A stretch of 64,000 nt of DNA from an uncultured Clostridia bacterium (GCA_947089135.1 CAMUJF010000004.1:78523-142522); one strand, 5' to 3'; positions 33,189 to 41,991 are shown, counted from the stretch's first letter. Made by a program: numbers and translations. The notes: a model not told the origin generated them from the letters alone.

Positions 33189-36100
33189 ATGAACCGTACC
33201 TATGACGGAGCGTCGGCTTTCGGAGGCAAAACATTACTGAAAGCCTTGGAAAACACCGCCATTCACTACTTCAGCTATGATGTGCGCAGCGGAACAGCCG
33301 AAATACCGCCGAGAACCTGTAAAAGATTTAAATGCGGTCCCCTGTACAGCAATATGCCGTATTCATTTTCGGAGGACTTTGTCCTTGAAAGCGACATTCC
33401 CGCATTCAACAAGCTGTACTTTGATATAAACGGCGGAGCGGAATCCTCCGACGCAATGTTCAGGAACAAGAGCGGAAACAACTGGTGCCATGCTACCCTT
33501 ACTACTGTGGAACGGGACGAAAACGGAGTTCCCGTCCGCGCTGTCGGCATCATAGAGGATCTTTCATCTGTCAAGCGGAGGGAACTGCGCTATTCCAAAT
33601 GGATAGACGCGCTTGGCGAGCTGTATCCTGTCCGCTGCTGTATTGATATGACGACCAATATCTATACTGTGATCGAGGGCGGACTCGTCTCAAGGGGACA
33701 TATTTCCGACTGCGGCGACGCTGAAAACGCAATGAGGCGTTATGCTGAAAGCTGCGTCTTCGAGGAAGACCGTTCCGAATTCATGAACAAATTCAGCGCA
33801 GACTATATCCGCTCTCATCTTAACAGCGAAACCCGGAGCTTCAGTTATGAGTTCCGTCAGCTTAACAATTCCGGTCTGTATAACTGGATGCGGGGCACGG
33901 CGGTGCTTGTGGACACTCTTCCCGACGGCTCTGTGCATAACGTTCTGTACACGGCTCAGTATATCGACGAAGAAAAGCAGGAAAAGGTGCTGCTGGAATC
34001 CTCCCTCAGCCTTATGCGGGACACCTACTACCGTATCGGCTGCATCGACCTGAACAAGAACTCCATGCACACGATCACCATTTCGGAGACCGAAAAGAGC
34101 GACGTGCCTCTGTTCAAGGAGGACTTTGATTCCCAGATACGCAGTTTTGCCGAGGATTACGTTCTTCCGGAATACAGGGAAAAATTCCTGAACATAATGC
34201 TTCCCGTCAGAATGAAAACCATTTTTGACATGGGTTCGGACTACATAGATATAGCCTACCGCAGGCTTGAAAACGGCGAGCCCAAATGGGTGCGCACCGA
34301 GCTTATACCCCTACAGGGGTACTCTCCGCAGAACAGGCTCGTTATGTGGTACGTTAAAAATATTTCTCACGAAAAAGCCGCGGAGGAAAAGCTTTCCAAA
34401 ACTCTGCTCCAGGTAAATACCGACATAAATTTGCAGCTTGAAACGATCCTGAGCGGTATTTCGGGAGGCTTTAAGATAAGCCGCGGCGATGAGAAGTTTA
34501 CTTACACCTATATAAGCGAGTCGGCTGCGGCGCTGTTCGGCTACTCTGTGGAGGAATTTGCCGATATCTCTCACAACAGCGCCTCCGCCATTGTTTACCC
34601 TCCCGACCTTGAAGATACTCTTAAAGCTTTGGAGGACGACCTCAGCCGAGGCAGCGTTTACTCCGTAAAGTACCGCGTTAAGTGCAGGGACGGCAGTATA
34701 AAATGGATAGTGGACAGCGGAAAAAAAGTTACGGAAGAGGACGGAAATACGCTGTTTTACAGCTTCTACAACGACGTTACCGAGCTTGAGGAACGCAGTA
34801 TGGAGCTTAGAAAATCCCTTACAATGATAAGCCATATGATGCGCTCCCTCGACTGCGGAATATTTGCGTACCGTCTGCCGAGGCGGGAAATACTTCTTCT
34901 TAACGACAAAGCCAAGTTACTGTTTGGCTGGAGCGGCAACGACACAGATATAAACATGAACAGTATCATGCGGGAGCATATCCTGTCCGAAGATATAGCC
35001 GCCATGTCCAACGCTGTGAAGGGTATGAAGAAACCGGGAGACGAAGCGTCATACGAGTTCCGTATAAAGCACGATGACGGAACGATTTGCAGAGTACAGA
35101 CAAATTCCCGTATGCTGGAATTTGACGATGGCAGCAGATTTATTTTAAGCGCCATGCTCGACATTACCGAGACATACGAGCTTAACGAGATAATCAAGGA
35201 GGAGAGAGGCCAATACCGCGACGCGCTGCTCACCAACTGCGAATACGCTTACTCTTTCGACCTTACCGACGGTATTATCACCAACGAGTACGTTACAAAG
35301 CACGGCATAAATCCGTTCAGAAAATTCAATATAAATATCCCCGTTACATTTGACGGATTTATAAGCAAATGGCTTGAAGAAGCCAAACCGCAGTTTCTCG
35401 ACGAGGAAATGGTGAACGAACTCAGCCGCGAGGCAATGCTGAAAAAATACAATTCCGGAGAGAGAAGCGGAGAGGTGGAATACTACAGCAGTCTGACCGA
35501 TTCCTACACACGCGTGACTTCGCTTTTGTCGCTAAGCGAGAGAAACGGTCATATCATGGCAGTTATAGTCGGCACCGATACCACGAAGAGCCGACAGTCG
35601 GAGGAGAACGCAAAGCACGCTCTTATGGACGCATACGAAGCTGCAAGACAGGCAAACTCAGCAAAATCGGACTTCCTGTCGAGAATGAGCCATGATATCC
35701 GTACGCCCATAAACGCCATTATCGGTATGACCGCCATTGCGGGAACTCACCTTGACGACACGGAGAGGGTCTCCGACTGTCTGAACAAGATAACGGTATC
35801 CTCGGGACACCTGCTTTCGCTTATCAACGAAGTTCTGGATATGTCAAAGATAGAGTCGGGCAAGGTCGACCTCAACGAAGAGGAGTTCAATCTTTCCGAC
35901 CTGGTGGACGCTCTTATCTCAATGGTGCGTCCTCAGATAAAGGCGAAAAATCAAAATTTAAAGGTATGCATACGGAACGTGGTGCACGAAAAGGTCATCG
36001 GAGACAAGCTGCGTATACAGCAGTCCTTCCTGAACCTTGCGAGCAATGCGGTCAAGTATACTCCAGAAGGCGGAAACATAAAGATCAGCATTTCCGAGAC

Positions 36101-37202
36101 TACACGTGAAAACGAAAGAGCGGGAAGATATGAATTTATTTTCGAGGACGACGGCATAGGAATGTCCCCCGAATTTGTGGCGCACATCTTTGAGCCGTTT
36201 TCAAGAGCTTCGGACAGCCGCATAAGCAAGATACACGGAACGGGTTTGGGACTCGCCATAACCGACAATCTCGTGCGCATGATGAACGGAGACATAAGAG
36301 TGGAAAGCGAGCTTGGAAAGGGATCAAGGTTTACGGTGAATATTTCGCTGAAGCTTCAGAATACCGAGGATATTTCCTACGACGCTTTTGCAGGGCTGCC
36401 TGTGCTTGTGGCTGACGACGAGGAGACTACGCGAGAAAACGCTCTGCGTATACTGAACGAGCTTGGCATGGACGGCGAGTGCGTTTCCGACGGAAAGTCA
36501 GCGGCGAAAACGGTCATTGACTGCCATAATGCCGGAAAAAACTTTTTTGCCGTGCTCATCGACTGGAAAATGCCCGGAATGGACGGTATCCGCGTCACAA
36601 AGGAAATACGCAAGCAGGTAGGCCACGAAGTGCCGATAGTTATAATCTCCGCCACAGACTGGTCGGATATCGAGCTTGAAGCGCGGGCGGCGGGCGCGGA
36701 CGCATTTGTCAGTAAGCCGCTGTTTACATCAAAGCTGGCGCGGCTTTTCCGCGAGATGATATCAGGCGGGGACAAGTCCGGCGATGAAAACGATATGGAT
36801 AATCTTAAAAACGCCGACTTTTCGGGAAAGCGCGTTCTTCTTGCCGAGGATAACGAGCTGAATACCGAGATAGCCGTGGAGCTGCTTGAAATGACGGGTC
36901 TGGAAGTGGAATGCGCGGAGAACGGACGGAAAGCTGTGGACAAATTCGCAGCCTCGGAGCAAGGGTACTACGATCTGGTGTTCATGGATATCCAGATGCC
37001 AATTATGAACGGAAACGAAGCGGCAAGGGCAATACGCGCCCTCAACCGCCGCGACGCAAAGGGAGTGCCGATCGTTGCAATGACGGCAAACGCTTTTAAC
37101 GACGACGTTCAGGCTTCCATGAACGCGGGCATGAACGAGCATATCTCCAAGCCGCTCGACCTTAAAGTGCTGGTAAAGACCCTCAGCAAGTGGCTTGATT
37201 AG
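33189..37202 (+). CDS. Giant PAS-containing hybrid sensor kinase with two receiver domains
   Basis: 1337 residues. The first ~790 hold several PAS-like sensor segments, for example the PAS/PAC pair ending VKYRVKCRDGSIKWIVDSGKK near 500-515 and another ending RIKHDDGTICRVQTNS near 635. No membrane helix is evident, so it probably senses cytoplasmic cues. A coiled stretch (SEENAKHALMDAYEAARQANSAKSDF) leads to the HisKA motif with His835 (RMSHDIRTPINAIIGM) and a HATPase domain (NLASNAVKYTPEGG, GTGLGLAI). Two receivers follow, with Asp1125 (VLIDWKMPGMDG) and Asp1267 (VFMDIQMPIMNG). No Hpt domain or output regulator is adjacent. GAGAGGAG precedes the ATG. Its TAG stop lies inside the terminal repeat of the element at 37198. 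Confidence 0.93.
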   Translation: MNRTYDGASAFGGKTLLKALENTAIHYFSYDVRSGTAEIPPRTCKRFKCGPLYSNMPYSFSEDFVLESDIPAFNKLYFDINGGAESSDAMFRNKSGNNWCHATLTTVERDENGVPVRAVGIIEDLSSVKRRELRYSKWIDALGELYPVRCCIDMTTNIYTVIEGGLVSRGHISDCGDAENAMRRYAESCVFEEDRSEFMNKFSADYIRSHLNSETRSFSYEFRQLNNSGLYNWMRGTAVLVDTLPDGSVHNVLYTAQYIDEEKQEKVLLESSLSLMRDTYYRIGCIDLNKNSMHTITISETEKSDVPLFKEDFDSQIRSFAEDYVLPEYREKFLNIMLPVRMKTIFDMGSDYIDIAYRRLENGEPKWVRTELIPLQGYSPQNRLVMWYVKNISHEKAAEEKLSKTLLQVNTDINLQLETILSGISGGFKISRGDEKFTYTYISESAAALFGYSVEEFADISHNSASAIVYPPDLEDTLKALEDDLSRGSVYSVKYRVKCRDGSIKWIVDSGKKVTEEDGNTLFYSFYNDVTELEERSMELRKSLTMISHMMRSLDCGIFAYRLPRREILLLNDKAKLLFGWSGNDTDINMNSIMREHILSEDIAAMSNAVKGMKKPGDEASYEFRIKHDDGTICRVQTNSRMLEFDDGSRFILSAMLDITETYELNEIIKEERGQYRDALLTNCEYAYSFDLTDGIITNEYVTKHGINPFRKFNINIPVTFDGFISKWLEEAKPQFLDEEMVNELSREAMLKKYNSGERSGEVEYYSSLTDSYTRVTSLLSLSERNGHIMAVIVGTDTTKSRQSEENAKHALMDAYEAARQANSAKSDFLSRMSHDIRTPINAIIGMTAIAGTHLDDTERVSDCLNKITVSSGHLLSLINEVLDMSKIESGKVDLNEEEFNLSDLVDALISMVRPQIKAKNQNLKVCIRNVVHEKVIGDKLRIQQSFLNLASNAVKYTPEGGNIKISISETTRENERAGRYEFIFEDDGIGMSPEFVAHIFEPFSRASDSRISKIHGTGLGLAITDNLVRMMNGDIRVESELGKGSRFTVNISLKLQNTEDISYDAFAGLPVLVADDEETTRENALRILNELGMDGECVSDGKSAAKTVIDCHNAGKNFFAVLIDWKMPGMDGIRVTKEIRKQVGHEVPIVIISATDWSDIELEARAAGADAFVSKPLFTSKLARLFREMISGGDKSGDENDMDNLKNADFSGKRVLLAEDNELNTEIAVELLEMTGLEVECAENGRKAVDKFAASEQGYYDLVFMDIQMPIMNGNEAARAIRALNRRDAKGVPIVAMTANAFNDDVQASMNAGMNEHISKPLDLKVLVKTLSKWLD

Positions 37203-37401
37203 GGCGTGCTGACGCTATCCGAAACGCTTGGATTGTAAGCAGTTTTTCGTATTTCAAGGCAAAAATCCGCAAAAAGCTTTAGAGCCTGAACAGGCTCTAA
37301 AGCTTTTGTATACATCGCATATGTCAAGGATTTTTAACGCGGAAAGACGGAAAAGCGGTTTGCAGGACAGACGTTGGGCGGTAATGTCAACACGCCCTAA
37401 T
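37198..37401. mobile_element. Foldback (MITE-like) element with 16-bp terminal inverted repeats
   Basis: The ends are ATTAGGGCGTGCTGAC (37198-37213) and GTCAACACGCCCTAAT (37386-37401), inverted with one mismatch. The two halves are also related internally, each running through AAAAATCC toward a central 17-bp hairpin, so the whole 204 bp is an imperfect palindrome. It holds no gene. It contains the TAG stop codon of the hybrid kinase and the terminator at its centre. No second copy was seen in the window. Confidence 0.65.
37272..37307. terminator. Central 17-bp hairpin, likely two-way terminator
   Basis: AAAAGCTTTAGAGCCTG and its exact complement are separated by only two A. The stem ends in AAAA/TTTT, so it can act as an intrinsic terminator for the converging genes on both sides. 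Confidence 0.8.
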
Positions 37402-37415
37402 TCTTCCCTGTACTG

Positions 37416-38171
37416 TTATTTCAGCTTGTCGTAATGTTCATCTTCAACCGCTTCAAGCCATTCGTTGGAGCAATTTTCTCCCGCCGCTTCGATCGCAAGA
37501 TGCGAGAACCAGCTGTCTGCCGCCGCGCCGTGCCAATGCTTAACTCCCGCGGGAATATTCACAACGTCACCCGCGCGGAGCTTTTGCGCCTCCTTGCCCC
37601 ACTCCTGATAATATCCCTCGCCCGCAACGCAGATAAGTATCTGTCCGCCGCCATTGTCCGCATTGTGGATATGCCAGTTATTGCGGCATTTCGGCTCAAA
37701 GGTGACGTTGAAAATTCCTTTTTCGGGACAAACGGGAGCAAGATAGCTTTGTCCGATAAAATATTTAGCGAATCCGTCATTGGGATCGCCGATAGGGAAA
37801 ACCATTTTGGCGGCGTGGGAGGCTTTTTCGGTATCGGGAGAAATATTCTCATTCCACACTTCTTTTGCAAGCCTGAACACTGCCCAAGCCTTAGGCCAGC
37901 CAACATAAAATCCCGTATGAGTAATTATCGCCGCCGCTTCTTTTTGGGTAACACCGTGCGCCTTTGCATTTTCCAAATGATATACAAGGGACGTGTCTGT
38001 AATACTCGATGACATCAATGCGACCATTGTGATAATGCAGCGTGTTTTCAAGTCAATATCCCTGTTGTTCCAGTTTTCACCGAAAAGAACGTCGTCGTTA
38101 AAGCGGGCAAATTCGGGGGCAAAATCGCCGAGCTGCTCTTTGCCTGCTGTTTGTACGATTTTTTCACTCAT
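37416..38171 (-). CDS. Carboxymuconolactone decarboxylase-cupin fusion protein
   Basis: 251 residues. The N-terminal half (about 12-115) is a carboxymuconolactone decarboxylase/AhpD-like domain (LDLKTRCIITMVALMSSSI, then HLENAKAHGVTQKEAAAIITHTGFYVGWPKA read in pieces), but without the CxxC redox pair of AhpD. The C-terminal half (~150-245) is a cupin with metal-ligand histidines (NNWHIHNADNGGGQILICV and GVKHWHGAAADSWFSHLAI). Such fusions are common in oxidoreductase operons, and their substrate is unknown. ATG at 38171 follows GGAGGAAAC. Last gene of a leftward series with two flavoproteins, an aldo/keto reductase and a MerR regulator. Confidence 0.85.
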   Translation of the reverse strand: MSEKIVQTAGKEQLGDFAPEFARFNDDVLFGENWNNRDIDLKTRCIITMVALMSSSITDTSLVYHLENAKAHGVTQKEAAAIITHTGFYVGWPKAWAVFRLAKEVWNENISPDTEKASHAAKMVFPIGDPNDGFAKYFIGQSYLAPVCPEKGIFNVTFEPKCRNNWHIHNADNGGGQILICVAGEGYYQEWGKEAQKLRAGDVVNIPAGVKHWHGAAADSWFSHLAIEAAGENCSNEWLEAVEDEHYDKLK

Positions 38172-38208
38172 AATAGTTTCCTCCGTTTTCATTTTCAATA
38201 TCTCCAAA

Positions 38209-38691
38209 TTATATTTTCAGACTATCGATCCAAGCCTTCACAGACGCGGAATCTTCACCGCCGCTAAGTCTTTTTCCCTGCCGCCAGTTTGTTTTTTCGG
38301 AACAGCATTTGCGAAGTATCTCCACGGTTTTTCCCATGCCGCTGCCGCCCGACGTTGCAAAGGAAACAACGGTTTTTCCCGAAAAATCATAGCTTTCCAA
38401 AAACGTATTTATTATAGTCGGCGCAACATACCACCATATGGGAAAGCCTACAAAAACGGTATCATACTGTTCCATATTTTCAACCGTACCCGAAATTGCG
38501 GGACGTGAACCGGGGTCTTTCATTTCAATACTTGAACGGCTTTTAGAGTCGTTCCAGTTAAGGTCGGCGGACGTGTAAGGCTGCTCAGGATGTATCTCGT
38601 AAAGCTCTCCGCCCGTAACATCAGCGATCGTTTTTGCAAGCCTTGCGGTAACGCCGCTTGCGCTGAAATATGCTACTAAAATCTTGTTCAT
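38209..38691 (-). CDS. Flavodoxin
   Basis: 160 residues. The FMN phosphate loop is YFSASGVTARLAKTIAD (about 8-24), and the later loops FVGFPIWWYVAPTIINTFL and SFATSGGSGMGKTVEIL fit the flavodoxin fold. It probably carries electrons for a reductase in the same operon. The start is ATG at 38691 after GGAGG, 20 bases after the aldo/keto reductase stop; an upstream extension lies inside that gene. Cytoplasmic. Confidence 0.88.
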   Translation of the reverse strand: MNKILVAYFSASGVTARLAKTIADVTGGELYEIHPEQPYTSADLNWNDSKSRSSIEMKDPGSRPAISGTVENMEQYDTVFVGFPIWWYVAPTIINTFLESYDFSGKTVVSFATSGGSGMGKTVEILRKCCSEKTNWRQGKRLSGGEDSASVKAWIDSLKI

Positions 38692-38710
38692 ATTTTTTCC
38701 TCCGTTCAAA

Positions 38711-39715
38711 TCATTTCTTTTCATCAAGCAATATTACTCCTTGCTCGGGATTTTTATCAATCGCACCAACTATAGGGTGCGGGACGTACATTTCCTCAAG
38801 ATAAGCAATATCATCAGAAGTAAGCTTTACATCGAATGCTCCTGCCGCGTCGTCAAGATAATAAGACTTTGTCGCACCGATTATAGGTGAAGCAACGCCC
38901 TTTGCCCACTGCCACGCGATAGCGATTTGTGACATTTTGCAGCCGTATTTTTCGGATATTTCCCTGACCCTGTTTACTATAAGAATGTCCTGCTGTTCCA
39001 TTCGGTCGTATTTGCCCTTTGCAACGCGGTCGGTTTTTCCGCGCAGGGTATCGGACTTCCATTCCGAACGTGCAAGATGTCCTCCCGCAAGCGGACTGTA
39101 CGGAATAAGCGAAACATTCATCTGACGGCATATGGGGATAAGCTCCCGCTCGTCCTCCCTGTACAGAAGATTATAGTGATTTTCCATAGCAGAAAACTGT
39201 GTCCAGCCATGTTCTTTCGCGGAAAGCTGCATATTGTGGAACTGATAGCCGTACATCGCGGACGCGCCTATAGCACGAACCTTTCCTTTTTTCACAAGTA
39301 AGTCCAGGGTCTCCATGGTTTCCTCTATGGGAGTATCGTAATCAAAACGGTGAATAATGTAAAGGTCGAGATAATCCGTGCCAAGCCTTTTTAAAGTACC
39401 CTCAATTTCACGTTCAATGGCTTTTTTGGAAAGCCGTCCCTCGTTGAAATAAACCTTTGAAGCAATGACGACCTTGTCGCGGGACGTGGTATTTTTTATT
39501 GCCTTGCCGAGATATTCCTCGCTTGTTCCCGCCGAGTAGCCGTTCGCGGTATCGAAAAAATTAATGCCGAGAGAAAGAGCGTGTTTTATTATTTTTTCGC
39601 TCTCCGCTTCGTTAAGTGTCCAGTCGTGCATAGTACCGGCTTTTCCGAAGCTCATGCAGCCGATACATAATTTTGACACTTCAATGTCTGTGTTTCCGAG
39701 CTTTGTGTACAGCAT
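38711..39715 (-). CDS. Aldo/keto reductase
   Basis: 334 residues, an NADPH-dependent aldo/keto reductase barrel. FFDTANGYSAGTSEEYLGKAI contains the catalytic Asp and Tyr (read as two pieces), KVVIASKVYF holds the catalytic Lys, and YIIHRFDYDTPIEETMETL the His. IPYSPLAGGHLARSEW and the C-terminal SPIIGATKSYYLDDAAGAF bind cofactor. Members resemble the YhdN/IolS group, which reduces aldehydes and ketones. Start at 39715 after AAAGGAGC; 18 bases separate it from the flavin reductase gene upstream. Confidence 0.92.
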   Translation of the reverse strand: MLYTKLGNTDIEVSKLCIGCMSFGKAGTMHDWTLNEAESEKIIKHALSLGINFFDTANGYSAGTSEEYLGKAIKNTTSRDKVVIASKVYFNEGRLSKKAIEREIEGTLKRLGTDYLDLYIIHRFDYDTPIEETMETLDLLVKKGKVRAIGASAMYGYQFHNMQLSAKEHGWTQFSAMENHYNLLYREDERELIPICRQMNVSLIPYSPLAGGHLARSEWKSDTLRGKTDRVAKGKYDRMEQQDILIVNRVREISEKYGCKMSQIAIAWQWAKGVASPIIGATKSYYLDDAAGAFDVKLTSDDIAYLEEMYVPHPIVGAIDKNPEQGVILLDEKK

Positions 39716-39733
39716 AATTTTTGCTCCTTTATA

Positions 39734-40270
39734 TTAAATTAATTTTTTCCCAAGCTCATATGCCTTTTGCATATGGACTGTGTCTTTAGTCATTGCCGGA
39801 GTTCCGCAGCCGGCGCCGAGAACTGTTCCCACATCTTCAAAATTCATATATCGGCAAAGCTTTTTGTAATGCTCCGCGGTATAGGGCATAACGTCCTCGT
39901 TTGCGTCCCAAGCCGCCGTAATAAGCGCGGCTTTTAAATGCTTTCCCGAAAGCCGCGTTGTGTAGCTGTAAAAACGGTCTACCACCGTTTTTAGCTGTGC
40001 GGACATTCCGAAATAATATATCGGCGTGACAAATACGACCATATCGGAATTTAAAAGGGTATCCCGGATAATATTATTGTCGTCCTTATGAACGCATTCA
40101 CCGTTCATTCCGCAGCGGTCACAGCCTATGCAGGGGTGCATATTCATATGAGCGGTATCAAGAATTGTAACAGAATGTCCCGCTTCCTCCGCGCCCTTGA
40201 TAAACTGTTCTGCCAAAAGATTTGACGACCCCTTTTTATGGGGACTTCCTTGAAGGACAGTTATTTTCAT
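39734..40270 (-). CDS. NADPH-dependent FMN reductase / flavodoxin-fold protein
   Basis: 178 residues. MKITVLQGSPHKKGSSNLL at the N-terminus is the FMN phosphate-binding loop. A cysteine cluster (PCIGCDRCGMNGECVHKDD, about 46-64) is typical of the iron-sulfur flavoprotein-like subgroup. VTPIYYFGMSAQLKTVVDRFY is the second flavin loop. It would move electrons from NAD(P)H to acceptors or reduce quinone-like or nitro compounds. The start is ATG at 40270 with GGGAGG upstream, 16 bases after the MerR gene stop, so it is co-transcribed with it. Confidence 0.9.
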   Translation of the reverse strand: MKITVLQGSPHKKGSSNLLAEQFIKGAEEAGHSVTILDTAHMNMHPCIGCDRCGMNGECVHKDDNNIIRDTLLNSDMVVFVTPIYYFGMSAQLKTVVDRFYSYTTRLSGKHLKAALITAAWDANEDVMPYTAEHYKKLCRYMNFEDVGTVLGAGCGTPAMTKDTVHMQKAYELGKKLI

Positions 40271-40286
40271 AAAAATTTCCTCCCGG

Positions 40287-40649
40287 TCATTTATTATTTT
40301 TCTTCTGATTTTCTCGTATTTCGTGCCGCAAATAGTCCATTCGCTCAAGCTGACGTTCCCTTAAATGAATTTCGTCCAAGGCCTTTTTGCGCAGCCCGTC
40401 AAGCATTTTCATGCGCGCCTTTTCGGTGGATTCGCCTTTTATGACAAGCTTCATATAGGTTTCAACCTCATTCCGCTCAAAGCCCATATCGTGCAGAGCC
40501 ATTATCATACTCAGCCGCTCCATATCCTTATCGTCGTAATGCCAGTCGTCCATTGCCATACGAACTGCGTCACACAGCCCCATACTGCGGTATTCGTCGA
40601 GTATGCTTACGGGAATACCGTAACGCTTGCTGACCTCCTCCTTTTTCAT
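40287..40649 (-). CDS. MerR-family transcriptional regulator
   Basis: 120 residues. A winged helix-turn-helix of the MerR class (MKKEEVSKRYGIPVSILDEY, then DDKDMERLSMIMALHDMGFERNEVETYMKL in pieces) precedes a C-terminal coiled coil (RKKALDEIHLRERQLERMDYLRHE). There are no cysteines for metal sensing, so a drug, oxidant or aldehyde signal is more likely. It is first in the leftward operon of flavin reductase, aldo/keto reductase, flavodoxin and CMD-cupin, which it probably controls. Its promoter (TTGGAC-18-TATACT) has an 18-base spacer and an inverted repeat at the start point. Confidence 0.88.
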   Translation of the reverse strand: MKKEEVSKRYGIPVSILDEYRSMGLCDAVRMAMDDWHYDDKDMERLSMIMALHDMGFERNEVETYMKLVIKGESTEKARMKMLDGLRKKALDEIHLRERQLERMDYLRHEIRENQKKNNK

Positions 40650-40666
40650 TTTATCGCTCCCTTGTT

Positions 40667-40695
40667 AAAAAATCGGCGTACCTTTTGGGTACGCC
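40667..40695 (-). terminator. Hairpin with T-run between LysR and MerR genes
   Basis: Perfect 8-bp stem (GGCGTACC with GGTACGCC), 5-base loop, then GATTTTTT in the leftward direction. It could end the LysR transcript. It also overlaps the expected start point of the MerR promoter, so it may double as an operator. Confidence 0.6.
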
Positions 40696-40698
40696 TTT

Positions 40699-40728
40699 AG
40701 TATAGCATAGCTTTTTTAAAATGTCCAA
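40699..40728 (-). promoter_or_regulatory. Promoter of the MerR-redox operon
   Basis: Leftward TTGGAC (40728-40723), 18-base spacer, TATACT (40704-40699). Confidence 0.65.
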
Positions 40729-40743
40729 CGCTTATTTTGTATA

Positions 40744-41622
40744 TCACATAATGCCTTTTGAGCATTTCTTAATATAATCAATAAACGCCGCAGCAGCGGG
40801 AGGGAAAACCTGACTGTCTTTCCATGCAAGTACGGAGCTTAATTCCAAAAGCGGCGAAAGCGGGATAAATTTTAAATTATCGTAATTGCAATTAAGCTTC
40901 AGACATATTATCACGCCAACGCCGGTTTGCGCCATGACCGCGCTGTTATACAGCAGATTATATGTGGAAACGATATTCATTTTTTTTACATTAACGCCCA
41001 GCCAGCTTGCAAGCTCCCCTTGTACAGCCTCGCTTGCCGGTATAATAAGAGGCTGTTCTGCCAAATCGGACGGAGTGACAATTTTTTTCCCCGCAAGCTC
41101 GGAGTTTTCTTTCACCAACACACCCCATTGTTCTCGTACGTTCATGCGGATAAATTCGTATTTGGATATGTCAACCGGCTCTAAAAGCAGTCCGATATCA
41201 AGCGTACCGTTTTCAAGCCTCGCCTTGATTCCCGCAATATTTCCGCTGTAGACATCAAAAGTTATAAACGGGTGACTGTCGCGAAAATCGGCAATAAAGC
41301 GGGAAAGTTCCCCCATGCTCTGGAGCTCGCCGCTGCCTATGGAGATAAGTCCCGTCAGATTTTCCTCACGCTGTTCAAGCTCGGTTCGCGTGCGTTCGGC
41401 AAGATTGATAATTTCCTGCGCTCGGCGTTTTAAGAGCATACCCTCGTTTGTAAGAATAATACTGTGGCTGCTCCTGTCAAAAAGCTTAACGCCAAGTTCC
41501 TCCTCCAACTGCATAAGCTGCCGCGAAAGCGTAGGCTGGGTAACGTGCAGAAGCTGCGCTGCCCGCGTTATATTTTCTTCCCGCGCCGCCATTAGAAAAT
41601 AGTTAAGTACGCGCAATTCCAT
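40744..41622 (-). CDS. LysR-family transcriptional regulator
   Basis: 292 residues. The N-terminal helix-turn-helix (about 1-60) is canonical: NYFLMAAREENITRAAQLLHVTQPTLSRQLMQLE (read as two pieces), then LGVKLFDRSSHSIILTNEG. The co-inducer-binding domain covers ~90-290. It resembles regulators set beside oxidoreductase genes of the aldo/keto reductase and CMD-cupin kind, which it may control together with MerR. The ATG at 41622 follows GGGAGG. LysR regulators usually control a divergent gene; none is present on its right for 370 bases, so the target is probably the downstream operon. Confidence 0.92.
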   Translation of the reverse strand: MELRVLNYFLMAAREENITRAAQLLHVTQPTLSRQLMQLEEELGVKLFDRSSHSIILTNEGMLLKRRAQEIINLAERTRTELEQREENLTGLISIGSGELQSMGELSRFIADFRDSHPFITFDVYSGNIAGIKARLENGTLDIGLLLEPVDISKYEFIRMNVREQWGVLVKENSELAGKKIVTPSDLAEQPLIIPASEAVQGELASWLGVNVKKMNIVSTYNLLYNSAVMAQTGVGVIICLKLNCNYDNLKFIPLSPLLELSSVLAWKDSQVFPPAAAAFIDYIKKCSKGIM

Positions 41623-41779
41623 TGCTTTAACCTCCCGTTAATAATTATGCTTTTATTGTATTATATCGCACTTGAAATGTCTTTGCAATATATCTGAAAG
41701 GCTGTTAAGTTTTTGTGTTTTGCGCGTCAGGCAACAATATACCAATTCCGTCTAAAAGTCAATATGTTTAGCAAGAAAT

Positions 41780-41817
41780 ATGGTTATAATTCATAAGAAG
41801 CAGCAAATTATAACCAT
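41780..41817. repeat. 12-bp perfect inverted repeat
   Basis: ATGGTTATAATT (41780-41791) and AATTATAACCAT (41806-41817) are separated by 14 bases. There is no T-run. It could be an operator for the divergent or flanking genes, or the ends of a tiny element. Confidence 0.6.
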
Positions 41818-41862
41818 AATTTACATTAAATTGAAGCAAAACGCATAGTATCATTAAATCAT

Positions 41863-41991
41863 TCAAAAATGCGCCAAAGTCCCGCAAATAGCTCGCTCTT
41901 CTGATATGAAAGCTCCGCCAAACTGAAATTTTGCAATCCCTTTGTTAAACAAGAATATCGTTCTATCCATATACTCCGGAGGGAATCTCAT
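41863..41991 (-). CDS. Possible 42-residue small protein
   Basis: A frame of 42 codons begins with ATG at 41991, with AAGGAA about 8 bases upstream. It starts 6 bases past the end of the rRNA methyltransferase gene and ends TGA at 41863. The protein begins MRFPPEYMDRTIFLFNKGI and is not recognised. Its placement and ribosome site make translation plausible, but a frame of this length can occur by chance. Confidence 0.25.
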   Translation of the reverse strand: MRFPPEYMDRTIFLFNKGIAKFQFGGAFISEERAICGTLAHF

